In this document: one piece after another, positions 54,709 through 63,919 of the stretch
How the letters are laid out: each line of letters begins with the position of its first letter
Position numbering within the stretch: position 1 is the stretch's first letter
Assembly: GCA_963682025.1 (NCBI GenBank)
Contig: OY821519.1
Coordinates: 12,438,168-12,502,167 of the forward strand
From: Cordilura impudica
Lineage: Eukaryota > Arthropoda > Insecta > Diptera > Scathophagidae
Direction of reading: 5' to 3'
DNA: 64,000 nucleotides
Made by a program: the position numbers and the translations under genes
The notes under the pieces: generated by a model
What the model saw: the letters and a program-made list of their open reading frames with translations, nothing else
Told to the model about the DNA's origin: nothing
Database searches by the model: none

Positions 54709-55290
54709 AAAGTCGAAAAAGTTCCGTTACATTTGATTTGTCCTTCTTTTTGTAATTTGTCACCTTTTTGTATTTTGGTACATTTCATGAAATACATAAA
54801 CCTTCGCCTGCTTTTTTCTTAATAACTCATGTTGTAATAAATACTCCACATTGAAATTTGACAGACTTGTACAAAACATAATAAGAATTAACATATATTT
54901 TTTTGAAATTTTTAAAAATATTGATTTTCGAGAAATATCCTTTGGAAATTTTAGTCCTTTTTTATTTACATTATCCTTGATCGAAAATTTGAAAAAAATT
55001 TTTTTTTGGAATGGCGCATGTTTTAGTCTGTAAAATGAGCCCTTGATTATTAACGTGCAATGAATACTTTAAGAGATATTAAAAATTGTGTTAAGGCATC
55101 TGAGTGCATTTTTATTGATTTTTGCCAACTTGGAATGGCCATAATTCTGAAAGTTCGAAGGCTATATGTCTGAAAGTTGGCAAATATTATTGTGCCGATC
55201 AATAGATCATGTGTACAAAATCTTATCAAATTTGGAGGTGATGAGGTCACAAATGTTAATATTTTCGGTTGATTTCATATGTTTTTACCC
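54709..55290 (-). repeat. Right long terminal inverted repeat
   Basis: Partner of 51599-52168 in inverse orientation, beginning AGTCGAAAAAGTTCCGTTAC and ending GATTTCATATGTTTTTACCC. Confidence 0.88.
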
Positions 55291-55294
55291 AATA

Positions 55295-56364
55295 CTATCG
55301 TGTTTGTCAAATGTTTTTGAACATATACTCAATGGTCAAATAAGTAATTACGTCAATAATAATGATTTGTTGACAAATATGCAATCAGGATTTCGACCCC
55401 AACACAGCTGCATAACAGCCCATATTGATGTATCTGAAGAAATACGTAGCAAAATTGGCGATGGAAATATCTCGTACCTTGTTCTTCTGGACCATTCCAA
55501 AACTTTTGATACTGTGGACCATGAAGTTCTCTACCTCAAGTTGCTTAAATTGTTTAATATGTCTCCTCTATCTACACGTCGCCAAACTGCCTTTGCAAAC
55601 CATAAAATTTCAAGTCCATTGCTTGTTCTGAAAGGAGTTGCACAAGGATCGATACTGGGACCACTACTGTTTTCAATTAACATCAACGATTTTATGCGAC
55701 ATTTACAATGCTGTAATGTCCACATGTATGCTGACGATGTACAATCTATATAAGTAGTGATTAAAGCAACATAAACGATTGTTTGGAAAAACTAAACAGA
55801 GATCTGAAACACATTCATGACTGGCCAAATATAAACAGTTTGTGTCTTAATCCTATAAAGTCCAAGTGTTTAATAATAGCTAAGCTTAATGATCATAAAA
55901 TAGAAATTGTATTAACAGCCAAGAATCTTGGTATCACTTTTAATTCCACTCTCACATTGTCCGACCATATAAATTCTGCTACAGGGAAAACTTATGCAAT
56001 ACTATGGACACTGAAGAACACCCAGAATATCACACCACTTAAGATTAAAATTTTACTAGCAAAAACCTACTTAATACCAACTCTATTACATGGTTGTGAA
56101 ATATATGCAAGTTGCGATTTTACAAGTTGAAAAAAGCTAATATCAACGTATAATGCAGAAGATATGTTTTTAATTTAAGAAAATATGATCATATATCTCA
56201 ATATTCCAAAGAACTATATGGGGTGACTCTTACTGATTTAATGAAAATAAGAACGTTATTATTGCTACACATGTATTGTATATACACGTGCACCGCTTTA
56301 CTTGTTCGAAAGATTACTTTTTACACGTTCAACAAGATCGAATGATATCATGCACTTAACCCCC
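55295..56364 (+). pseudogene. CR1-like RT palm and C-terminus
   Basis: LSCLSNVFEHIL, NMQSGFRPQHSCITAHIDVS, then palm VLLDHSKTFDTVDHEVL (about 55480-55535), KGVAQGSILGPLLFSININD (about 55630-55690) and MYADDVQSI (about 55725-55750), with YADD kept. The ORF stops at 55751. CLNPIKSKCLIIAKL and AKNLGITFNSTLTLSDHINS follow in the next segment (55783-56130). The C-terminal block LYLFERLLFTRSTRSNDIMH (about 56295-56355) runs into the MITE at 56365. Confidence 0.82.
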
Positions 56365-56896
56365 CTATCTCACATCACACTGCAAGTTCGAAAAACTCAA
56401 TACACTCACATTTTTTTACTAATACACACACATTTTCCGCAGTGGTCACACTAATGGCACCAAATTTTACATGCGAGTAGTGGCTGCCACTAACGATGAT
56501 TAATGTTACCCTGTTATAAATTTAATGCAAATTTACTGGACTCTGCAAAATTGTAATTAAAGTTTTAACTTGTTAAATCTATTATTATGATTTATTTTTT
56601 GAAATGCGCATAAATATTATTAACTATTATAAAAATAAAACTAATAATAATAAATGTAAACATTTTCCCTCAAACATGTGGCTGTATAATAAAATCGGTA
56701 ACTCTATTTAAAAAAAAATAAGAGAGAGAAGTAAACAAATTTTTTCAAGTTTACGTTTCGACAACATTTTAAAAATGAGATTGCAGTCAGATGTGTGAGC
56801 ACAAAAGTTAATGGCGATGGATTCGACTAATTCGAACAATTTTTCGTTGATAATACGTACACAACGAGTTCACAGTTGCAGTGTGATGTGAGATAG
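56365..56896. mobile_element. 532-bp MITE with 21-bp perfect inverted repeats
   Basis: Ends CTATCTCACATCACACTGCA(A) and its exact reverse complement. The sequence inside is AT-rich and non-coding. It separates two parts of the RT C-terminal arm. No clear target duplication (AACCCCC on the left, CAAGGTA on the right), so the superfamily is open. Confidence 0.75.
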
Positions 56897-57055
56897 CAAG
56901 GTAAGACACCGTAGCTTAATATCTGAGTGGCAATTCTATATTAATTCAGTTCGTCGTTGGAACATGCTACCCTCGTCCATTCAATTTATAAGCAACGTCC
57001 AGCAATTTAAGAAAGAACTATTTCAATTTCACTTACAATTAATTAAATGTAATTG
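56897..57055 (+). pseudogene. CR1-like element, last codons
   Basis: KVRHRSLISEWQFYINSVRR then WNMLPSSIQFISNVQQFKKE and LFQFHLQLIKCN, the usual C-terminal tail of these elements. It ends at TGA/TAA near 57055 and is followed by a T-rich tail with (TTTA)n at about 57098-57135. Confidence 0.75.
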
Positions 57056-57102
57056 ATTTCAGCTCTCATTTATATTTATATTTTGTTTTTTTATATTTAT
57101 AT

Positions 57103-57133
<31 letters not shown>

Positions 57134-58436
57134 TATATTTTTTTTCTCTTAATTTTTATTAAATTAACCCATTATGCTTCATATGTATTAAAAATTTTTA
57201 TACCCTATACCACTATGTGGTTTGGGTATAATGACTTTGTGCTGCTGTTTGTAACAACCAAAAATATTTGACCTAGACCCATCTTTAATTATACCGATCG
57301 AATCAGAATCACTTTCTGAGTTGATTTAACAATGTCCGTCCGTCTGTGTGTCCATGTAAACCTTGTAATCAAACTGTGTGACGGTGATCTGTTTTGCTCT
57401 GCACTGTAGCAAAAGAATTTCTGTTACAAGCAGAATAAGAAAGAAGAAAAAAATAATAACCTTGATCTTGAAATTATTTTCAAGTTCAAGTTTGTACATA
57501 TAAACAACACCTTATATGGTAATATGTTGATGGCATTTTTTTTTTTGGCAAACTGATTTATGGCGTTTTTTTCTCTTCATTGTGTTGTATTAAATCATGA
57601 ACACATTCATATGCAATCATGCTAGTCAAACCACGTATTTTCTTGTATTGATCTCACTTGCTCTCATAGTCATATATGAGTGGGAGTGCTATAAATACTA
57701 GAGAATATTATGAATGCATATGTATGTTCTCAATGAATTGGTGGTGATTTTGTTTTTTTAATAAACAGGTTTTTATCTGGACATGAATGAATGAAGATGA
57801 GAAGGTTAATGTAGTAAAGTTAAATTTAAATCGAGGAGTTGAAGTTTTGTTTTTGAACGTAAATGTTGAGGAAAAACCCTCTTAAAATTAAATTTAAAAT
57901 GTAGTGATAAAATAAAGGTTGAGGAAAAACCTCCAAAAAAAAAAAATTAATTAAGTTTAAAAAAAAAAGGTTTTAAGTTTAAAGAAAAAAAAAATTAAAT
58001 TAATATTTAAGAAAATTAAAAATTACAAAAATTAAAATTTATGAACGGAGTTGAATTTTGTTTGTTGAATTAGATGGTTGAGGAAAAACCTCCGGTTAAA
58101 AGTTAAAATGTAGTTTTAATTTAATTTTAATAAGAAAAGACATAAGAAAAAAAAAAATTTAAATTTAAAAAATAAGTAACGTAAAATTAAAATTAAATTA
58201 AAGTAAAATTAAGATATAGTGTTTAAAAATTGAAAATAAAAGTAAAGTTAAAATAGATTTTTAAGAAAGTGAAAATAAAAGAATAAGACTTAAATATTGT
58301 TGAAAAAAAAACGAAAATTTAAGAAATCTAAAATTGACAAAAAAAAAAAAAAAAAACTGGAAAAGAAAGAAACTGTTAAAATAAAATGATTATTGATGTA
58401 AAAAAAAAAAAAAAAAATTGTGAATAATATAAATCA

Positions 58437-58640
58437 ATGAATATACAAACGATAGCAATTGACATAAGTGTATTTCAACTACATTATCTGCAAAATACTG
58501 AAACTATAACAAATCAAATTATGTTACCACATCTCGTATTGGAAAAGAAGGAACAACAACTTACAATAAGCCCCACAGTAAGAGGAACTTTTAGCAAAAC
58601 CCACAATAAAAGCCATAACCATCAAGGCGATACAAGGTGA
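58437..58640 (+). other. Short ORF of unknown meaning within the 2.3 kb insertion
   Basis: 67 codons, MNIQTIAIDISVFQLHYLQ..., ending SHNHQGDTR. It is the only non-low-complexity frame in the middle of the insertion. No domain recognised; it could be chance. Confidence 0.2.
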
Positions 58641-59159
58641 ATATAGTTTAAGCTAAGACGTCCTACGTTTCGTACAGTACGGTTCAGTTGATAAACCTTA
58701 AATATATTAAATATTTTGTATATTACTATAATATTAATAACTATTTTAAAATTAATTATAAAAGTAAAATTGTACTGAAATTAATATATTTCTAAGAAAA
58801 TAAAAGTGTTCTAACTAAATAAATTTTTCTATATTTAAAATTAATACGAAAAATTTTCAAAATCTAAAATCAAAACTAAATTAAAATCCCCGAAAATTTT
58901 ATATATTACTTGAATATTTAAAATTGACCTAAATTTAAAAATTATAGAAATTTAAGAGAATTCACAAATGGTACCATATTTAAAAGAAAAATTTTTTTTG
59001 GTTAAAGTTAAAATTAAAACTAAATTTAATTTAAAATATCATCATTATTCTGTAGTGCTAAAATTCAAACTTATTAAAAGCAAAATTTTTCTAAATTAAA
59101 TTGCGCTAAATATAAATTGTGCAAAAATAGTGCTAAATTCAAATTGATAAAGTTAAAAT

Positions 59160-59305
59160 TTTGTTAAAATTAAAATTTTCCTAAACTTTAAAATTTTTCC
59201 TAAATTTAAAAATTTTCCTAAATTTAAAAAGAAAATTTCCCTAAATTTAAAATTTCCCTAAATTTAAAATTTCCCTAAATTTAAAATTTCCCTAAAAATT
59301 TAAAT
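59160..59305 (+). repeat. Short tandem repeat, TTTCCCTAAATTTAAAA unit
   Basis: Seven or so units of about 17-19 bp (AAATTTTCCTAAATTTAAAA to AAATTTCCCTAAATTTAAAA). Confidence 0.85.
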
Positions 59306-60360
59306 TTGCTAAGCTTAAAATTTTGCTAAAAATAAAAATTGGCTAAAATTTTAAAATGTTTCTAAAATTAAAATTTTTGCTAGAATTAATTTAAAAATTA
59401 AATAACCTTAAAATGAAGGTTCAATAAAACTTGTATATACCCAATGTAGAAAACCAAACCAAACCAAACCTAATATTTTCATTGCTGTGGGTTACCTCCA
59501 ATTAAGATGGAGTCGAGGTAACATGGTAGGGAGGGCAAAAGGGGCAGAACACCTCGTCCCCAATCCCAAGGTAAGTATGGCCATCCGTCCCATTTAGCGG
59601 CGAGCTAGGCCCCTACGCCACCACGTGCGACCAGCAAAGGCTCAGGGAAACGGAAGCGGATCTTCCACCAACGCCGCACCATTACAACTGCAGGTCGCAA
59701 ATATGAATATATTTTGATGAAATTTGGTATATATGCTTTTATCGGCCATGGGATGAACGCTATTGGTGAGAATCGGTCCATGTTCAGACCTAGCCCCCAT
59801 ACAAATTACCCCTATGAAATCGACATAAATTGTCATAAGATCCAAATTGTCATATAAATCTTACTCAAATTGGGTTTATATGCGTTCATTACATCCATTA
59901 ATGAGTAGTCCAAAAATTATTCTATGGACCCATATAGAGCTGCTTCCCGATTTTCACTTAAATCTATTAAAAAACAAAAATATTGCACTGATTCTTCTCA
60001 AATTTTGTTTGTATATATTTTTGCAAAATACAAGAGACTTTACCAAACATGATCAGGATCGGTCCATTTTTGGACCTAGTCCCCATATAGATATAGCATC
60101 CGATATGAACTTTTTCATATCTGCAGCCAAAAAAATTAATAAAAATCCCACTCAAATTTGGTTTTGGCTTATTTTCTATGTCCAGTTAGTTGGGCCTAAG
60201 AGATAGGGTTTCTAAACGCATGGTATAGGGTATCGTATAGTCGGTATAGACCGACTATAATTTTCTTACTTGTTTTTTATTAATTTTTTATCTTTTTGGG
60301 TTTTATTAATTAAATTATTTTTTTTTTTTTTTTGTTATACTGTGTATTTATACATGTACT

Positions 60361-60590
60361 TATTCATCATTACTTTGTAATGATTACTTTATTTTTCTGA
60401 AATTTTACGCTAATGCCAGCTTCAATGCTTTTACTAACAGATAACAGGTTTTCTCTGAATTCTTGGCTGTGTAAAACATTATTTAGCGTCAAACTAGTTC
60501 CAGTATCGGTTATTCCATGAAATGTTCCTATTTTTGACGTAACTATTGCTTGTTCTGCCTTAGCCACATATGTGACCTTCTCCGAGAAAA
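60361..60590 (-). pseudogene. Ty1/copia-type protease/pre-integrase fragment, downstream part
   Basis: Minus strand: FSEKVTYVAKAEQAIVTSKI, GTFHGITDTGTSLTLNNVLH, ENLLSVSKSIEAGISVKF. This is the region after the copia aspartic protease active site. The upstream part continues beyond the inverted-repeat element at 61723. Probably a separate copy from the copia relic at 48-50 kb. Confidence 0.75.
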
Positions 60591-61722
60591 GGGACCTAGT
60601 GTGTCAAAAAACGGGTTTGGACTTAAGAGTGGATTCTGGTACCTAAAAGGATGTAGAATAAGATGAAATCTGTTAGATTTCTGAGAAAAATTTATTTACC
60701 GCATACAAACGTACAAAACGAACTTGGGAAAATCGATAAAAATGAGAAAAACATTAAAATTTTATTTTTTTTTCTGCTTTTTTGGTTTTTAATTTTTTTT
60801 TTTTTCGTCAGTCTTCGAATTTTTTGGAGTTTGGACTTTTTTTTCGGTGTTTTGTGATCTGGTACTTCGATTTTCTTCCATTTGACAATTTCAGTTTTTT
60901 CTTTTTTCGGCGCTTTAGCATCAGTCCTCTTTTTCTCGTGATCCGGTGCTTCGATTTTTTTTCTTGCTGGCAGGTTCAGATTTATTTTTTGATTTTTTTT
61001 TCGATTTGGGTTCACTCGGTTTAGGAGCTAGGAAATCTCGTTTCTGTGAATCAGTACATAAGACCCTGACAATCTCATACAAATACCATTTGCGATCTAA
61101 CGATAAACCGCTTGGTGCAATGAACGGAGGTAATTCGTTTGATAGCTCAGCCGTTAATCGCAGATAAAATATTTCTTCTTCCGAGTACACAAGTTCTTTA
61201 CGTACTTGGTAATACCTAAAATGCAAACGTTTACAAAATTAATTAAAATGAATTTGAAAAATTAAAAAATCACAAAATCGCGAGAGTTTACCTGGTAATC
61301 TTTTGTAAAATCCTTCGAAATGAGTATCCCATGTTCGCCACTTCACTTCCATTCACAGCGTTGTTAAATTTACAACAACTTTTGAGATATTGATAACACT
61401 CGTTATACAGTTGGCACAAGACTGAAGCGTCACTTTATTCTTTTCCTTTCTTATAGTTATTTTTACAATGTTCTTCGTATTAGTATACGCACATCAACGC
61501 TTTGCTGAGAGCGAACAGAGCAGCAACAATAGCAAAGGTGTTGTCACACTAAAATCGAAAAAAATACGTCACCACATAGGCATGATGTCACCAAAGTCGG
61601 CACCCAATCATAACTAACCATACCAAATCGCATCTCCCAACTGAAGGTGTGTTCAAAGTGATAATGCGTTATGAAACTTTAAATGCGTTTTTCTTAAAAC
61701 TTCATTTTCACACACTAGGTCC
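60591..61722 (-). mobile_element. Inverted-repeat DNA element carrying a gene
   Basis: 1,132 bp. Left end GGGACCTAGTGTGTCAAAA; right end, reverse complemented, GGGACCTAGTGTGTGAAAA, so about 18 of 19 bp match. It sits inside copia coding sequence, whose two parts abut in a consistent frame (PKN | IFSEKV) without an obvious target duplication. The superfamily is unknown. Contents: an intron-containing Lys-rich gene on the minus strand and about 240 bp of leader. Confidence 0.65.
60692..61332 (-). pseudogene. Spliced, Lys-rich protein gene of unknown function
   Basis: Minus strand. Exon 1 from ATG at 61332-61330 (MGYSFRRILQKITR), donor CAG|GTAAAC at 61291, 76-base intron, acceptor TTTTAG at 61216. 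Exon 2 continues in frame: YYQVRKELVYSEEEIFYLRL, ELSNELPPFIAPSGLSLDRK, WYLYEIVRVLCTDSQKRDFL, then a basic tail (EPKSKKKSKNKSEPASKKK) that hits a stop at about 60921. One frame over, the tail goes on (KKIEAPDHEKKRTDAKAPKK ... KKIEVPDHKTPKKKSKLQKI) to 60692, so an indel in an A-run near 60960 broke it. The two KIE(A/V)PDH units are a short repeat. I do not recognise the protein; consensus splice sites and intron size fit a dipteran gene fragment picked up by the element. Confidence 0.5.
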
Positions 61723-61931
61723 CTATTCTTCGGCAGATCAAATCCTTTAAATCCGAAAATATCCAATCGCCTTTCACAAAGTGATCAGTGGCTCTGGAAT
61801 GTAATGCAAAAGCAACTTCTGTTTTTGAAATGTTTGCCATCAATTTGGGTTCTGAATCGGCCTCAGAACGGACTCCTTTCTTAGCTGCAGCAGTTACATT
61901 GACAATTTTTGAGTGACAGCCTGCTTTTTAA
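61723..61931 (-). pseudogene. Ty1/copia-type protease fragment, active-site part
   Basis: Minus strand: EPKLMANISKTEVAFALHSR, ATDHFVKGDWIFSD. The copia protease signature is DSGATDH; here it reads HSRATDH, so the catalytic Asp and following Gly are mutated. A frame change separates it from the downstream part at 60590. Confidence 0.72.
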
Positions 61932-62220
61932 ACTCTTTCTTTTAACTCATACTATCTGTCTGTCTGGCGTGGGGCAACCCCAATCCCACTTAACCAATTG
62001 ATATGAAACTTGCCCTATAGTCTTGTTGTGACTACAGATTAATTTTGGGTAGTCACACTTAGTCACGGAGTGATTTAAACTCCCCATTTGCACTCATCCA
62101 ATCAATCTGAAACTTTGTCCATAGACTTGTTGTGACCAAAGATTAATTTTAAAATAGTCACGCAAAGTCAAGCACAGTCACGGAGAGATTCAAAACTCAT
62201 ATGCATAAGGCAAGAAAGCT
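61932..62220 (-). mobile_element. Family C element, copy C3
   Basis: Minus orientation: TTAAACTCTTTCTTTTAACTCATACT, (GTCT)n, GGGCAACCCCAATCC, CTTGTTGTGACTACAG, GTCACGGAGTGATTTAAACT, ending CATATGCATAAGGCAAGAAAG at the 5' end of the LOA element. Its head is cut off by that insertion. Confidence 0.7.
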
Positions 62221-62556
62221 ATCGCCACGAGTAACAATCTTGTCGCGATGCGGTGGCTTAAGTGCACTGCGGTTCCTTATATGGGGCAGGTAAAGGAATG
62301 GGTTTTACTGTCTCAGTACCTCTTCCTGAACCTGGGCCATATCTAGAACCTTGAAGGTGCACGACCAAAGGTTACTCACCCCTAATCCGGAGTGCTGCGC
62401 GACCCGTTTGCAGTCAGGGTTACCGACTGTATTTTAACGGAGCCTCGCTGATACCTGGGCACCTCAGCGAGTAGGTAGAGGCAGTGGGCCGCCCTTACTG
62501 CGTTACTGGGGGCTATGACGCGGCTGACATTCTTTCCCCTACACTCGTGGGACAAA

Positions 62557-63919
62557 ATGGAAGCAAAATTCAACAAAAAAAATAAACAAAACAAAATTCG
62601 AGGCTCTGCCTCACAGTCTGCCGCTAGCTCAGCTAGCAGCTGCTCAAAGGCTAAGACCCAGGAGTCTGGCCAAGTAAAAACCGCTGCGACCTCTGGTCAA
62701 ATCTCAAGTGGGTTGGGGTCCGTTGTCGGTCCGAATTCAATCCTCAGCATCGGCAGCAAACCCATGGTGGCTACGATCAAATCCGGTCACCTTGGAACAG
62801 CTGCTAAGGAGGGGTCTATGTCTGCCAAGACAGGGGGTAACAAAGTCCGTCCGTCTAAGGTAAGGTACAACCAGAGAAGGTTGTGCCTAAAAATCATCGA
62901 AAGGTTGGGAAAATTAAATCCAGCGACGCTGTCTGAAAAACAGAGAGAATCGCTCACATGGGCTAAGAAGGTCACTGAAGAACAGGACCTCTTAGCTAAG
63001 ACAAGTGTTCCTGGCAGTAATAGCAATCAGGACACTTCGAAGACGGCTAAAAGGTTGCGCTCGCCAGATGAGAAACCATTACCTAAACGTACTAAGGTGG
63101 CCGGCAATGCTGTGCCGAAGTCGTTTAGCCAGGTTGTCAAAGACAACCTTGTAATGGCAATCATTAACAGGGGAGATGGAGATGGCACTATCCCCAAGGA
63201 CAAGTGGAGTTAAGTGGAGGCTAAATTAGCCGAAGTGTTCTTCACCGTCCTTGAGGACATGCCAGGTCCACCTCCAACCTGTCGCGACGCAGGCTGGTAT
63301 CAAGGCCGCGCAAAGTTGATAGCTTTTGCTGATCAACGATCAATAGACCTATATAAGGCTGCCGTCAGCAAACTTGGAGAGCTATGGCCGGGAGCAAAAC
63401 TGGATGTCGTTTTGGATTCCGGCAACTCCCGGGGACGCTGAATCCGTGTTAAGGATGCTGAAGGTCTGCAATCCCAACCTTCCAACACACAATTGGAAGA
63501 TTGGTAGATTTGGTGATGCGGAGGGGAATCGGAGACAGGTAGTACTACTACTCAATGTCGAATCCCTCCCGCATTTAACCGGGACAAACGGCATAGTTTC
63601 CTACGGCTTTGGGCAGATCCAAGTAAAAGTCTACAAGGGCGACCAAGGACCAATCACGGAGATTGCCAAACCAGTAGAAAAATCTGCTGGGGAGGGGACC
63701 ACAGGTGAGGTCCAGGCTGAGGAGAGCTCCCAAACAGCCATGGAGGAAGGTTACTTAACATCCGACTCCGAACTGCTGGGGGACGCTTCTGGCCTATTTG
63801 GTGGCGAAGATGACCTCCTTGATAGCACGGAGGACGAGGCCGAAATCACGGTGATGGAGATGGATGTGCAGGCAGCTTCAGATGATGCGGCTCCTACAGA
63901 TAAATCTCCATCACTGTAA
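62557..63919 (+). pseudogene. LOA-type ORF1 protein (DUF4780-like), one stop and one frameshift
   Basis: RNA-binding/assembly protein of the retrotransposon. I chose ATG 62557 (context CAAAATGG) over the earlier in-frame ATG at 62515, which has poor context. N-terminus Ser/Lys-rich and disordered (KIRGSASQSAASSASSCSKA). Then SKVRYNQRRLCLKIIERLGK and SFSQVVKDNLVMAIINRGDG. TAA at 63211-63213 interrupts before VEAKLAEVFFTVLEDMPGPP, CRDAGWYQGRAKLIAFADQR and LGELWPGAKLDVV. A frame change at about 63405-63425 is followed by WIPATPGDAESVLRMLKVCN, PNLPTHNWKIGRFGDAEGNR and RQVVLLLNVESLPHLTG, with an acidic tail. No CCHC knuckle seen. The central block is what Pfam calls DUF4780, from memory. Confidence 0.78.

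Larger units (their letters stand above)
51599..55290 (+). mobile_element. DNA transposon with about 570-bp inverted repeats and 4-bp AATA duplication
   Basis: 3,692 bp. It starts GGGTAAAAACATATGAAATC and ends with the reverse complement; the outermost 24 bp match perfectly. AATA flanks it at 51595-51598 and 55291-55294. Removing the element and one AATA rejoins the host RT frame (...CCA ATT GGA ATA | CTA TCG TGT...). It carries one long ORF. Long inverted repeats, terminal GGG and a 4-bp duplication fit what I know of the Sola group, but the superfamily is not confirmed. Confidence 0.85.
49991..57055 (+). mobile_element. CR1-like non-LTR retrotransposon, split by a long-TIR transposon and a MITE
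   Basis: One plus-strand element read through two insertions: endonuclease and RT fingers (50010-51598), DNA transposon (51599-55290), RT palm and C-terminus (55295-56364), MITE (56365-56896), C-terminal end (56897-57055). The 5' end is truncated against copia. Frame-consistent joins across the first insertion confirm the order. Confidence 0.82.
57377..59686 (+). mobile_element. 2.3 kb TG...CA insertion of unknown type (possible LTR derivative)
   Basis: Starts TGTGACGGTGATCTG and ends CCGCACCATTACA, flanked by ACTG on both sides (57373-57376 and 59687-59690); the empty site is known from other A copies. A 4-bp duplication with TG...CA ends is typical of Ty3/gypsy LTR elements or their solo LTRs. 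TATAAATAC is at about 57691. No RT, protease or integrase. The middle (57800-59430) is A-rich with GTTGAGGAAAAACCTCC repeats. The last 210 bp are GC-rich. I find no internal repeat of the ends, so a large solo LTR or another non-autonomous type both remain open. Confidence 0.55.
57199..60272 (+). mobile_element. Family A element, copy A10, split by a 2.3 kb insertion
   Basis: 5' part 57199-57376: ATACCCTATACC, ACCACTATGTGGT, (GTCY)n near 57332, broken at AATCAAACTG. 3' part from ACTGCAGGTCGCAAATATGA at 59687 to the hairpin (GGTATAGACCGACTAT) and ATTTTCTTACTTG at 60272. Confidence 0.82.

Noticed and set aside
16232..60155. Recurrent 60-110 codon frames such as ...INFFGCRYEKVHIGCYIYMG... at 16232, 22343, 39200 and 59967
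   Set aside because: They recur only because family A copies are alike; frames are broken differently in each copy and no start, domain or codon signal supports a protein.
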